A DNA stretch of 47,247 nt from Fragilaria crotonensis (Eukaryota; Bacillariophyta; Fragilariophyceae; Fragilariales; Fragilariaceae), in the NCBI GenBank assembly GCA_022925895.1, contig JAKSYS010000502.1, forward strand, positions 1-47,247, written 5' to 3'. The position numbers and the translations under genes are program-made. A model generated the notes under the pieces. The model worked only from the letters and a program-made list of their open reading frames with translations. It ran no database searches and had not been told where the DNA came from. Below, piece by piece: positions 21,792 to 32,954 of the stretch. Positions within the stretch are counted from its first letter, which is position 1. The number at the start of each line of letters is the position of its first letter.

Positions 21792-22725
21792 GGTGCAGAA
21801 AACAATGTCGACCTGCTCATCACGAGGACTACAGTACTACTGATTTTCGTAGAACCAACCTCAAGCAAAGATGAAATCCTGGCGCGGGGAGCCCCACTAC
21901 CAGGTACAATAAGGACTTACTGGAGTACCAGGTACTACTATACTGGAACTATCATTCGTTGTTGGAGTTTGCTTATTTTTTGCGTTATTCGTTAATATAT
22001 GTTAAGATATGCTGATGATGTTTTTGATGTGCTGATTTTATATTTTTTAGCCAAACAATGTGTGTATGATAGAAGATCCGGGTACTGTATACAGAATACT
22101 GATACTCAAGTTATACGTAGCATACTGTACTCCTAGTAGTAATCCGAGCTTTATTAAATTCAAATTCAACCTGCCATGCCAACTCGTTCTTTTCTGCGAC
22201 GGTATCTTATTTCATGGTGTACTAGCTTCGGTAGTACGGTACCAGTACACCACGAGTCCTCCGCTCTTTTAGAATATATTTTTATAGATACTGTACACTG
22301 TACGCTAGTACACACAAGATGCAAGTGAGAACTGAGTCTTCCGAGCCGACGACAACCACTGTCAGTAGACTATGCATACTCCGTACTGTCCTTCTGGTGC
22401 GCAGGTGTGGGGATTGGGGATGGACGTATTTCTAACTTGCAAATGCCTGGTTTAACCTCTATTTCAGACTCAACTCACTATGATGAGTAGTAGTACTCAG
22501 TATCATTGCTGCTAGGACCGAGGAGCGAGTACAACACATTAAGTTGTCTACTACAGGTGGATATTCTGGAGACAGACCATGCATTGCATACATCTCTCTC
22601 CATGGCGATTTGGAGGCTCTCACAGACCGAAGGTTCGCAATTGTCGAGACTACAGTTCTATTGTGTCCCTTAACGACTCTGCCAGCTACGCCCTGATCAT
22701 GCTGCGCCATGGTAAACAACACAAG
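21792..22725. other. gene-free spacer rich in GTAC palindromes
   Basis: About 930 bases. Dense in GTACT, AGTAC and TACTGTA words (21900-21960, 22080-22140, 22225-22320). An AT-rich tract at 21965-22060 (TATTCGTTAATATATGTTAA). The left edge should hold the promoter of the gene that starts at 21791. No gene recognised. Confidence 0.45.
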
Positions 22726-24192
22726 CTACACAGTTTTCTTAGCTACCGTTCGAAATAGATGCGGGAAGTCTTGCTTCCCGAATCGCGCCACGAAACTCAT
22801 GCTGACTGCATGCAGACGATGACACACATGGGATTCAGCGGTGCATAGGGCCTGGCCTTCATTCTTGCAATTCCCTTCCGGCTTGCTATATTGGTAGCCT
22901 AATGATTGTTCAATCCTCGTAAACTCATTGGATTTGTAAAAGGATGAACTTTGTTCCGAGATGCCATAGTAGTTGATGAAGTAACCGAGTGCCCAGTCGC
23001 CGTGTATGCAATAACCAGGATTCTTCCATCGCTTGTAATCGGCAAAGGGAAACATAGCCGCATGAGCCGCCATGAGGTCAGTTATGCTCATACCGTTCTT
23101 CCACGCAAAACCTTCACCAATTAAGTTTTCTTTGAGTTGCATACACACCTTGGTTTCCCAGACATCATCCTTTCTTGGATGATCGCAGTCGACCGGTCGG
23201 ATCCACTTCTCAAGTGACGCCTTGCTCAGAATCAATCCGAACCCACCGTAGGGATAATCAAAGGCAATCTCGGCAATTGGCATGCGCACTAAACACCCGG
23301 CATCCGCAGTCGCCCGCAACGGATCCTTCTGTTCCAAATAGGGATACATCTTAATCATGTTGTAGTACGTATCGTCGTCTTGCACAAGCAAAAAGTCCGG
23401 AAGCGTAAAAGTCGATCCCTGTTGAGCCAGTTCCTGTCGATAGAAGCGCCCCACTTTGCCTACGGCGTGCGCGAATCTTGTCAGGGCACACATCCACCCT
23501 GGAGTCTTCCGAAAGCGGACCATGAAATCACCTCGCACGAAGCGATTGCGCAAGAACTTGACTCGCCGGTCCGCTCGTCGCCAGGCCTTACCCGAACAGT
23601 ATTCACTGATTCTCTGCATGTCATCGATTGTAATATTGGTTGAACATGTCGGATCAGCATCATCCAGTTCGGTGGCGCCAAAGAAGTAACGGATCGAATG
23701 GTGACTGCCCCACGTTTTCACCTGACCTTCAAGCGTGACGAGTGAAGATTCGGTGGCGACAGAAATTGTGTCGATGGCGAGTGGCAAGGTGGTATTAAGA
23801 AATTGCGGTCTCGTCTTTCCATCGATTTTTTGACCTCGATACCAAATGTGTTGCATCAGGCTATTGGAGTCGTGGAGGTTGGGGTTCATGGGTCCGTCAC
23901 CTGGTAGCAGATACTGCAGCGTAGCATGGTCGACTGGTTTCGCCTTTTCAGCGACAATTCGATCCACTTCCAGCTGCGCTTGCTCCTTTGGAACTTGAAT
24001 GAGCTCCTCCTTGTGTTTTCTCTGGATGTCTGGCAATGCGACGTCCGGTTGTTCGGATTCCGTCGAAAGCAATAGTATGAATGTGAATGCTAACACGATG
24101 ATCAGAGGAGTCAAGACACCCCCCTGCCGTTTCAACTCCTTATTCAGAACCCTCGACTCCTGAGGTTTTGCTGGGTTTATTCGTCGCCTCAT
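22726..24192 (-). CDS. type II membrane glycosyltransferase, fringe/GT31-like
   Basis: Intact 488-residue Golgi-type enzyme: short basic cytosolic tail (MRRRINPAKPQ...), one signal anchor at about residues 25-44 (LTPLIIVLAFTFILLLS), a stem, and a luminal catalytic domain. The donor-binding acidic motif is LLVQDDDTYYNMIKMYPYLE, followed by the Gly-rich block FDYPYGGFGLILSKASLEKW and HPRKDDVWETKVCMQLKENL, in the order seen in fringe-like/GT31 enzymes. Cys-containing segments CSGKAWRRADRR and CIHGDWALGYFINYYG suggest disulfides. Sugar and acceptor cannot be told. The start is the first ATG upstream of the anchor. Confidence 0.7.
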   Translation of the reverse strand: MRRRINPAKPQESRVLNKELKRQGGVLTPLIIVLAFTFILLLSTESEQPDVALPDIQRKHKEELIQVPKEQAQLEVDRIVAEKAKPVDHATLQYLLPGDGPMNPNLHDSNSLMQHIWYRGQKIDGKTRPQFLNTTLPLAIDTISVATESSLVTLEGQVKTWGSHHSIRYFFGATELDDADPTCSTNITIDDMQRISEYCSGKAWRRADRRVKFLRNRFVRGDFMVRFRKTPGWMCALTRFAHAVGKVGRFYRQELAQQGSTFTLPDFLLVQDDDTYYNMIKMYPYLEQKDPLRATADAGCLVRMPIAEIAFDYPYGGFGLILSKASLEKWIRPVDCDHPRKDDVWETKVCMQLKENLIGEGFAWKNGMSITDLMAAHAAMFPFADYKRWKNPGYCIHGDWALGYFINYYGISEQSSSFYKSNEFTRIEQSLGYQYSKPEGNCKNEGQALCTAESHVCHRLHAVSMSFVARFGKQDFPHLFRTVAKKTV

Positions 24193-24574
24193 GATAATTA
24201 TGTGAGGATGTATTCGATGAGCCGCTCAATTGACCTTCCTTTAGGACGATTGCACCTTCATGCTGGACATGTACATTTGATTGTATGTGTGATTTGTGAT
24301 ATGTGATATGGGATATGGGATAGTGGATACATGAGTACAACTAGCATGTACCGGGACCTGCATGCGCCTACGAGGCTACGAGTCCTTCATTATCATAGTT
24401 GGGTACAGTACGCGGTCATCCTGTTCCCGCTCGTGACTAAACTGTGCCTCCGCGTCTTTAATGCGTTTTTGGTTTAAGAACTTTAAACTTTAAACCCAGA
24501 CCCACCGTCCACCGTACATCATACATGCATACGAGTACAGTACATTTAATAATATATATACTCCTACTAGGATC
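24193..24574. other. spacer left of the large mobile element
   Basis: About 380 bases. It has ATATGTGATATGGGATATGG short tandem words near 24290-24325, GTAC words and an AT run just left of the element (TTTAATAATATATATACTCC). No gene seen. The last bases before the element do not repeat at its right edge. Confidence 0.5.
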
Positions 24575-24649
24575 CGATTAGAATGCAAGGAAATGACGTC
24601 AAGCCGTACCAATCGGGTCCGATTAGGTTTCACCAATTTGACGTCAGCA
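24575..24649 (+). repeat. left terminal inverted repeat (outer 28 nt and inner 32 nt)
   Basis: Outer block begins CGATTAGAATGCAAGG and inner block TCCGATTAGGTTTCACC; both begin with (C)CGATTAG and end with a TGACGTCA palindrome (24594-24601 and 24639-24646). The two blocks are 15 bases apart here but 84 apart at the right end. Each is a perfect inverted match to the right end. Confidence 0.9.
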
Positions 24650-25113
24650 TTTTTTAGCACTTTAGTTGTGGAATTTAACTTGCACGGAATCTTTCTCTTT
24701 GACTTTATCACCGCCCTCTTTTCAAACCAACTCTTGTGCAAAACTACGTTCTAGATAAGGAACATAAATCTGCTCCACATTTGTTTGAATAGAAATAAAA
24801 ATGATCGTGTCTAGATGTGTATAAAACATGGTACCAGTAGTGGATTTGAGTTTACTCGCACAAAACTCATCATTTTGATATTTTACGACCACGATGGTAT
24901 GGCACTTTGTCTCCCTGTCATTATTGTTTCTCTTGTTGTTCTTGCTCTCCTTGCTGCTTTTGTTTCTCTTGTTGCCCTTGTTCTGTTTTCGCTCTTGTTT
25001 GCTCTCTATCTGTTGTCATTTTGCTTGCATTACTATAGCAACCACCTACCGATTAATTTGTTGCCAACCCCATGTTTCGGTCTCTTTAGGATCATCCACA
25101 ACAAGAAGTACCA
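24650..25113 (+). promoter_or_regulatory. 5' leader of the transposase gene
   Basis: About 460 bases between the left terminal repeat and the first transposase codons. It must contain the promoter. A TC/TTG-rich tract at 24905-25020 reads as a Leu-rich open frame, but I take it as low-complexity leader sequence. No clear TATA box position can be fixed. Confidence 0.35.
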
Positions 25114-28100
25114 TTGATGCAGGATCCCCATGCTGTGGACCAGACTCTATCTGCTCTCAAGGCTATGTCATGGACTGCTTCTTTGCCTTTCAAAGGTCAT
25201 TTTTGTCATGCAACCGATGATTTCAATGCATCATTGGAAACGGAGTACGACCTCTTTCAGTACACTACCTCCATGTACAAGGGTTCCAAGCATATTATTC
25301 GGTTCAGTCCATCTCTTTATCCCATCAATGGTGGATTTGAAAGGATTCAGGAGGCCATAGTCTTATCACTGACTTACTCCAAGCTGCCAAATCTGTTGGG
25401 AATTGTGCCCTTGTTTCCAATGGTTATGGTTTGTTCCCAACCAATGTCACAGATGTACTACTGACTGACCAACGCGTATTGAAATGCAGTAATTTCCGCC
25501 AGTATTCATCAGAAGAAGGAGGAATGTCCTGCACACGAACCAAAGTACTGGAACCGATTCTTATCGTGTTACCACCTACACTGGTGATAAGAAGAATGCC
25601 CGTGGGTGCAAGAGTTCTGGCATCGGATTGAAACGTCGCAATTCAACTCTACGTGGTAACTCCTGCACTTGTCGTGTCAAATTCACACTCGAATTGACCA
25701 TAATAGCTTTTCCTTGTTTGCGGAATTGGAAACAATCAGCACACTGGCCATCCTCCTCTTCTTTCCAATGAAATAAGGAATCGTAAACGCTTTCTTGACA
25801 TTACAACCCTGGAAACTGTTGCTGCAATGAGTGTTGCCAACATCCAGCCTGCCCAAGCGGCTCTGTTTACTAAAACCCGTACGGGTCAGATTTTTACTCG
25901 TGGTCAGATGGCATATGTGCAAGGATTTACAAAAATGGCAAAAGACTTCATGGCTTCCCCAAATGTTCATGCTACCACAACAGCATCAGTCTTCACCCTG
26001 TGAGAATATGTTGAGTTACTTACAAAAAGTGGTGCCTCGTATGTCTGTCTGTATCATCATGGCAAATCAAAAGAACTACGTGGTAACAGTGTAAAGGCTG
26101 CACGTACTGAAGCCATTCCTCATGATTTATCAGGTGAACTAACCAGCCTTTCTGTTATCCCAACTGATGATGACACTGATGACACTTCACCTATTCACGA
26201 GAAGCCAGTACCTCTGGAGGTGGCAGAGACATCCACTTTTAAGAAATATGCTTTGGAAAGCAGACTTGCGGTTGGTGCAAGGGAAGACCAGGATATACTC
26301 ATTGCCTGTTGTTGGGTTTTACCAGAAGGCAGGCGCCTGTTCCACGCTTTTCCTGAAGTTGTATGCGTTGACGGCACTCATGAGACGAACAATGAAAGCA
26401 GACCATTGCTGACACTCTCTGTGAAAGATTCAAATGGAAAGGTGACTGTGGTTGTTAGGTGCATTGCCCCGAATGAACGATCTTGGTTCTTCCGTTGGCT
26501 ATTCCAAGAAGCCATTCCTGTTCTTCTTGGTGCACAATCACTACATGCTGTGAAACTTATCATGACTGACGGTGATTCCCAAGAAATGACACAAGTTGAC
26601 TATGCCATCTCCACACATTTTGCAATGCGTACTCGATGTGGGTGGCACCTTGTTGATCAAGGCTGGCGACGAAATTGTAAAGGCTTGGGTTATCGGAGAG
26701 GCAAGGATGATGCCGCCAAGAGGCAGGTAAGAGTAATAAAAACCTGGATCTACAGCTGGATGCGCCGAGGATACTTTTCCAAGACGAGTACGAAATGTGA
26801 GTACACCTACATGTTTATTCTGTGTGTTATCTGTGATACCATTTTTCTAAAAGAATCGTCAACATCAAAGAAGTTACGCCCTTTTACATATGTACTTGAA
26901 ATCAGACACTATTAAGGCAATTTTTGGGGAGGACGGTGGAGAAAAGATATTGCACTTTATCCGCAATTACATAATTCCACAAGAGCAGAGTTATTGCTTT
27001 TATCTGAGGAAGGGGGTGAGACACTTCGAGACCAACACAAATTCTGGGCACGAAGGTACAAATAATGCTATCAAAGCTGGTCCTTCCTGTGTGCTTCCAC
27101 AGCATGGTGTTGACAAATCTGTCAAAATTCAAGTTGACACCGATTCCAACAAATTTGACCTATACCAACGATATATGGCTAGTGCCCTGTTTGGAAGAGC
27201 AACCTGGAGTAACTCTCCCACCGTCAATGATGTCACCCTTCCTGCAGAGTTCATGTTGAAATTCGCTCTTGATCAATGCGAGAGCTATGCTTCTTGGAGA
27301 GCAAGCCCTTTCAAATGGCTTGTTGTTCGGTCAGTTGACCGTGATGTCCATTCTTTGATTCCATGCTTCCACAGAGTGTACACTGTCACCTCACAAGACT
27401 TTGACAACAGGGTTTGTCTGATGTGTGACTGCAACTACTACGAATGCAATGGTGTCATCTGCCCACACATGATGCATGTGAAGAAGTATTATGCAAGCAA
27501 TCCAAACATCAGTCACCACGACATTTCAGTACGTTGGTGGAAATCATATATTTATTTCTCAATGAAGAAGGAGAGTGATTGCTCACTAACTGAGAAAGAG
27601 ATAAAGCAGAAGCTGGAATCAATACGTGAGAATGATTGCAAAGGCCCAAACTTTATTCCAAAGAATGACGATCATACTTTCTCTCCATTCCATCGTGTCT
27701 ACAAGTGTGGGAAGAATTCAAATGAGCAATTCAGAAATGCCACTGAAAGTACCATTGACTCCCTTTTCAAAAACCCTCAAAACTGGACAGTGTCGTAAAC
27801 TACACCAGGGATGAGGTTGAGATTGCCCTGAAGAATGCCAAAAATACTGTTCCCGTATCAATGTCGCAAGAGATCCACTTGCCTGAGGAACCACTCATCG
27901 ACGCTGGTCATGAAACTGAGCACACGAATACTCATCTTGACGACAATGACGACATCCTCATGGAATCTACGAGTTTAGAAACTGACTGCATTGATTTTGG
28001 ATCACGTGCTCTTCACCATGAAGACGTATCCGAATTGGAACGTTACAATGCGTACGACAGCATTATGCCAAGAGCAAAGGAACTAGTTAGTCTTGTTGAT

Positions 28101-28271
28101 GCCTCAAAAGCCCACAAGAGAGGTCTTCTTGTTGAGGAGGCACTCGACAAGATTATCTTCACCGAGAAAGCCAACATGGCTTCTGAGAAACCACCACCCA
28201 AAGGGTCCCTAGTTTCGGGGTGTCCTGTTGGCAAGGTGTGCAAAACATATGTCTCATCATGGAGTTTTTAA
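25114..28271 (+). pseudogene. Mutator-like (MULE) transposase with SWIM zinc finger, interrupted
   Basis: Cut-and-paste transposase spread over several frames. The N-terminal region (25114-25464 and on) leads to a Cys/His DNA-binding stretch (GCKSSGIGLKRRNSTLRGNS, CTCRVKF, then QHTGHP). The frame from ~25815 to 26915 has one TGA at 26001-26003. DDE-type catalytic motifs: VVCVDGTHETN (first Asp), LIMTDGDSQEMTQ (second Asp) and TNSGHEGTNNAIK at 27035-27075 (Glu). A SWIM finger follows: LMCDCNYYECNGVICPHMMH (27420-27480), CxC...CxH as in MULEs. A GT-AG intron is likely at 26797-26853. A one-base break near 27790 leads into the C-terminal frame 27861-28271. 'Pseudogene' is provisional: all key residues are present and the breaks are single bases plus one stop. 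Confidence 0.8.
26797..26853 (+). other. probable short intron in the transposase gene
   Basis: 57 bases starting GTGAGTACACC and ending in a T-rich tract with TTTTTCTAAAAG, flanked by transposase sequence on both sides (YFSKDEYE-type block before, RQHQRSYALLHMYLKSD after). The exact reading phase across it is disturbed by one base. Confidence 0.55.
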
Positions 28272-28345
28272 AAGTAGTACATTTAGAATTAATAACAATG
28301 TTGACTTAGACTTTCGTTCTTGTTCGACATCATGACTAGGATGGG

Positions 28346-29364
28346 GACTATTTGGTGATCGAAATTCGATCTTCAAATAGTCATCACAGTACGAGTATCA
28401 CAAGTACAGTACGAAGGTGACTATTTGGTGATCGAAATTCGATCTTCAAATAGTCATCACAGTACGAGTATCACCAGTACAGTACAATGGCGACTATTTG
28501 GTGATCGAAATTCGATCTTCAAATAGTCGTCACAGTACGAGTATCACCAGTACAGTACAATGGCGACTATTTGGTGATCGAAATTCGATCTTCAAATAGT
28601 CATCACAGTACAAGTACCACCAGTACAGTACGCGGTGACTATTTGGTGATCGAAATTCGATCTTCAAATAGTCGTCACAGTCTGATATCACCAGTACAGT
28701 ACAATGGCGACTATTTGGTGATCGAAATTCGATCTTCAAATAGTCGTCACATCGAGTATCACCAGTACAGTACAATGGCGACTATTTGGTGATCGTAATT
28801 CGATCTTCAAATAGTCGTCACAGTCGATATCACCAGTACAGTACAATGGCGACTATTTGGTGATCGAAATTCGATCTTCAAATAGTCATCACAGTACGAG
28901 TACCACCAGTACAGTAACGGTGACTATTTGGTGATCGAAATTCGATCTTCAAATAGTCGTCACAGTCGAGTATCACCAGTACAGTACAATGGCGACTATT
29001 TGGTGATCGAAATTCGATCTTCAAATAGTCGTCACAGTCTGATATCACCAGTACAGTACAATGGCGACTATTTGGTGATCGAAATTCGATCTTCAAATAG
29101 TCGTCACAGTACAGTATCACCAGTACAGTACAATGGCGACTATTTGGTGATCGAAATTCGATCTTCAAATAGTCGTCACAGTCGAGTATCACCAGTACAG
29201 TACGAAGGTGACTATTTGGTGATCAAATTCGATCTTCAAATAGTCATCACAGTACAGTACCACCAGTACAGTACAATGGCGACTATTTGGTGATCGAAAT
29301 TCGATCTTCAAATAGTCGTCACAGTACGAGTATCACCAGTACAGTACGACGGCGACTATTTGGT
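28346..29364 (+). repeat. array A: 14 full units of ~72-74 bp with a 37-bp palindrome
   Basis: Unit starts GACTATTTGGTGATCGAAAT and continues TCGATCTTCAAATAGTC; arms GACTATTTG/CAAATAGTC and GATCGAA/TTCGATC pair around a central A. Between palindromes are 35-37 bases such as ...CACCAGTACAGTACAATGGC. The last unit (29354-29364) is cut inside the palindrome, exactly where the next gene ends. Both strands stay open in several units because many are 72 nt, but this is not evidence of coding. Confidence 0.95.
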
Positions 29365-30693
29365 ATTATTGTTTCCTCCAACAACTGCTGTCTTCAGGTA
29401 TAACGACACACAAAACACATCTTTCTCTTGATATTGCAATGTGCGGGATGTCAAACAGTGCTGATACAATGGATTGAAAAGTAACATATCTCCCGGCCTC
29501 AGTGCCACGGCAACCTTGTTCTGCAAATGCAAAGTAGTTCGTTACGTCGGCATCCAATCGGTATTTATCAAACCGACCCGGTTGCAATCCATGTTGCGAA
29601 ATAATGGTTGTCAAGGAATAGAAAAAATCCTCATCGGTATGCGAATTCAAACAATAGTTTTGCCACAGGCAAGACTACCTAAATTGGTTCAGATGGCATA
29701 CCTACCATACTTGGCCAATCGGCAAACCATTGGGCACTACGGAGTCCTCGAAGATCATTCCCTGGAATGAATCCTTTTGCAACTTCATGACACCTCTTCA
29801 TTAAGTCACGGATTTGTGTCTTGCTCCAGTCACTTAATGTTTTCGGCCAAGACTCGATAATACCAGTTGAACCACGGTTTGGCTTTAACCCAACAGTGGT
29901 GTATTTGCCATTATCTTCCGCAACAGGTACTCGTTTAATTCCACGCACTTCTGCTTTGGATTCTGCATCCTCAAGTGCATGAAGTGCCTCGATGGTTTGG
30001 TTAACCCTTGTAAGTTTTTCAACAACATACGGACGTGGGATCAAAGTGAATACGTTATCCCCACTCGGTAAAATCAAACGGGCACCAGACATAGTGTCAA
30101 TGACTTTAAGATCATTGATTGCAAACAGCATGTGCGCATCACCTATGCATTTGCGAAGTCTCGTTGAGTTTTCCATATCGGCTCCACTATAGAATAATGG
30201 TTTACAACTGTTCTGCAACAGTGTTTTGCCCAGTGAATGCTCATGGGACGACGAAACTTGCATCAAACTATCTAGCCTTTTCTTCTTCAAATAATTGCGC
30301 TTCATAAACACTCTTTGGCTTGCCATTTTCTATTGCCTTCTTGTATGCTTCCTGCGTCGTGATGCTTGACTTTTTCCTTGATTTATATACATGTTGAAAA
30401 CCTCGTTTTCCAGTCTTGCCAATGTTCTCACTTGTGGTATCATTCTGTACAACCGTACTCCTCATCATGCTTTTTGTGACGTCAAGGTTGGAACTGCTGT
30501 TACTGTGCCCCGAGTCACAGATAACAGTGACCTGTTTTGACGTCCTCATGATGGTTTCCTCGTTGCTACATTTGCATTCCACAACCGTACTCCTCATCAT
30601 GCTTTTTGTGACGTCAAGGTTGGAACTGCTGTTACTGTGCCCCGAGTCACAGATAACAGTGACCTGTTTTGACGTCCTCATGATGGTTTCCAA
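29356..30693 (-). CDS. 2-oxoglutarate/Fe(II)-dependent dioxygenase-like protein, with several 1-2 base gaps
   Basis: Frames 30693-30268, 30326-29679, 29650-29366 and a last one ending at TAG 29356-29358 form one protein of about 440 residues. The C-terminal half looks like a double-stranded beta-helix dioxygenase: NSHTDEDFFYSLTT has the HxD iron motif; LRPGDMLLFNPLYQHC has the distal His; an Arg follows (SR), then DVFCVSLYLKTAVVGGNN. Upstream: WADWPSMVGMPSEP, TVGLKPNRGSTGIIESWP. Such enzymes oxidise protein, nucleic-acid or small-molecule substrates; the fold is close in style to TET/JBP-like or prolyl-hydroxylase proteins, but the substrate is unknown. Frame breaks at ~30285, ~29690, ~29665 and ~29525 each disappear if one or two A/T bases are added to a short run. 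No ATG is found before residue 5 of the 30693 frame, so the 5' end is incomplete. Confidence 0.6.
30449..30690 (-). repeat. near-perfect tandem duplication, period 132 bp, inside the dioxygenase gene
   Basis: The segment beginning ACAACCGTACTCCTCATCAT recurs 132 bases later with about 110 bases identical. 132 is a multiple of three, so the reading frame is kept and the protein has two identical copies of a Ser/Thr-rich segment (ICDSGHSNSSSNLDVTKSMM). Each copy contains a TGACGTCA palindrome (30477-30484, 30609-30616). The identity points to a recent event. Confidence 0.9.
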
Positions 30694-30840
30694 GTTGCTT
30701 CTGCCGTTTGATAACCATTCGCAACAGCGTTGGGCAAGGGAATCGAAGGAGGAAAAATGTGATCAGAGTTTATACTTTCTGTCACGTCGCATGTGTCAGA
30801 AGTACGTCAGTGCTCAAGGGCGACATCACTCAGAACACTC

Positions 30841-32074
30841 GTCAAAGAACAAAATTCGTACACCAAATAGTCGTCATCGTACTGTCATACTGTTACTTGT
30901 TCATTCGTGACTATTTGAAGAACAAAATTCGTACACCAAATAGTCGTCATCGTACTGTCATAGTGTTACTTGTTCATTCGTGACTATTTGAAGATCGAAA
31001 TTCGTACACCAAATAGTCGTCATCGTACTGACATACTGTTACTTGTCCATTCGTGACTATTTGAAGATCGAAATTCGTACACCAAATAGTCGTCATCGTA
31101 CTGACATACTGTTACTTGTCCATTTGAGACTATTTGAAGATCGAAATCGTACACCAAATAGTCGTCTTCGTACCGTCATACTGTTACTTGTCCATTCGTG
31201 ACTATTTGAAGATCAAAATTGTACACCAAATAGTCGTCATCGTACTGTCATACTGTTACTTGTCCATTCGACTATTTGAAGATCGAAATTCGTACACCAA
31301 ATAGTCGTCATCGTACTGACATACTGTTACTTGTCCATTCGTGACTATTTGAAGATCAAAATTCGTACACCAAATAGTCGTCTTCGTACTGACATACTGT
31401 TACTTGTCCATTCGCGACTATTTGAAGATCGAAATTCGTACACCAAATAGTCGTCTTCGTACCGTCATACTGTTACTTGTCCATTCGTGACTATTTGAAG
31501 ATCAAAATTCGTACACCAAATAGTCGTCATCGTACCGTCATACTGTTACTTGTCCATTCGCGACTATTTGAAGATCGAAATTCGTACACCAAATAGTCGT
31601 CATCGTACTGACATACTGTTACTTGTCCATTCGTGACTATTTGAAGATCAAAATTCGTACACCAAATAGTCGTCTTCGTACTGACATACTGTTACTTGTC
31701 CATTCGCGACTATTTGAAGATCGAAATTCGTACACCAAATAGTCGTCATCGTACTGACATACTGTTACTTGTCCATTCGTGACTATTTGAAGATCGAAAT
31801 TACACCAAATAGTCGTCATCGTACTGACATACTGTTACTTGTCCATTCGTGACTATTTGAAGATCAAAATTCGTACACCAAATAGTCGTCTTCGTACCGT
31901 CATACTGTTACTTGTCCATTCGCGACTATTTGAAGATCGAAATTCGTACACCAAATAGTCGTCTTCGTACCGTCATACTGTTACTTGTCCATTCGTGACT
32001 ATTTGAAGATCGAAATTACGGGTTACTTCGTCTAAGAAGACTATTTGAAGATCAGAATCTGTACACAATTAGTG
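30841..32074 (-). repeat. array B: ~16 units of ~73 bp, palindromic, inverted relative to array A
   Basis: Unit reads GACTATTTGAAGATCGAAAT, TCGTACACCAAATAGTC, then GTCATCGTACTGACATACTG, TTACTTGTCCATTCGT on the plus strand. The 37-bp core is the reverse complement of the array A core with few changes; the intervening 36 bases are different. The first unit (from AAGAACAAAATTCG) and the last two (TCGAAATTACGGG; GATCAGAATCTGTACAC) are incomplete or decayed. It fills the space between the two divergent genes. Confidence 0.95.
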
Positions 32075-32153
32075 CAATCGACACTGTGAGCATCTGCACC
32101 TGATTTGTATATGTTGAAGGTCGTCAAGTCTTAAACAACTCATCTCCCTCAGT

Positions 32154-32954
32154 ATGCCCCCGAAGACAAAGAGCGCGCCGAAGGCAACCAGTACGCATGA
32201 CGATGATCCATTTGACGGATGTGAACCCCCAGTAATGAAGACGATGATTGAGATGATGAAATGGCACCACCGCATTCCACGTGATCAATTACCAACGTTC
32301 CTACAGGAATATCGTATTCTTCACTTTGTTGGAAGAGAAGATGAATACAATGCGAGTGATACTGTTTATGAATTGTATCATGTTATATTCGACGACCATT
32401 CAGATCGGAAGTCACTGTCATCTTGCCTTGGTAAGGGCGAGACACTTAGTATATGGGAAAAGGAGAAACCCACTGCTATATGCGCTATAACGTTTGTACA
32501 ACGAGAGAACGCTGTTTTGGTTCTTTTTTTGGCAACAAAGGTTGACTATCAGGCCAACGGAATGGCAACTTTTTTGCTTTCGATTATGCATCAAGTTGTA
32601 AGGTGTAGGGTGGGTGTTGATGAAGTAAATGTTTATTTGAAAGCAAATCCGACCGCGAACAAAGTGGCATGGGGTTATTATTCAAGACGCAACTTTGCCG
32701 AAATGGCTGAAGGGACTGAAGCATTTCCTAAAGTTTTGAGAGACTGTTTTGTCAATGAGGTTGATGATAGTCCACTCAAGGACTATCTCGGATTCAGCAA
32801 CGATTTGAAGTGGTTGACGATTTGCCTTACACGTGAATATTTTGCCTTCCCACAAGAATCCAGAAACCAGATAGTATTGAAAAGGTTGTTCAACAATCCC
32901 AATGACAACACCATTGATTGTCCATCCGTGTATGCCTTCTTCCCGGAAACTTAA
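32154..32954 (+). CDS. GNAT N-acetyltransferase-like protein (probable N-terminal part of a larger protein)
   Basis: 266 codons from an ATG at 32154, preceded by array B. After a basic N-terminus (MPPKTKSAPKATS) there is a GNAT-like core: ICAITFVQRENAVLVLFLAT, then KVDYQANGMATFLLSIMHQV resembling the acetyl-CoA-binding motif A (Q/R-x-x-G-x-A/G), then KANPTANKVAWGYYSRRNFA as motif B. It would acetylate a protein or small molecule. The frame ends at 32954, while the next frame begins 36 bases earlier with no ATG; one missing base near 32950 would join the two into a ~1,230-residue protein. Confidence is fair for the fold, low for activity. Confidence 0.6.
   Translation: MPPKTKSAPKATSTHDDDPFDGCEPPVMKTMIEMMKWHHRIPRDQLPTFLQEYRILHFVGREDEYNASDTVYELYHVIFDDHSDRKSLSSCLGKGETLSIWEKEKPTAICAITFVQRENAVLVLFLATKVDYQANGMATFLLSIMHQVVRCRVGVDEVNVYLKANPTANKVAWGYYSRRNFAEMAEGTEAFPKVLRDCFVNEVDDSPLKDYLGFSNDLKWLTICLTREYFAFPQESRNQIVLKRLFNNPNDNTIDCPSVYAFFPET

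Noticed and set aside
24894-25220. Leu/Phe-rich open frame that looks like a multi-pass membrane protein
   Set aside because: It is a TC/TTG-rich low-complexity tract read in two frames; no family, and it sits in the leader of the transposase gene.
28530-29293. Open frames on both strands inside array A (repeated RSSNSRHS and FRSPNSRH peptides)
   Set aside because: They result from a 72-nt unit that happens to lack stops; they break wherever the unit changes to 73-74 nt and do not exist in arrays B and C.
28346-29364. CRISPR-like array: 37-bp palindromic repeats separated by ~36-bp spacers
   Set aside because: The 'spacers' are nearly identical to each other, so these are tandem repeats of one ~73-bp unit; the genome is eukaryotic and no cas-like gene is nearby.
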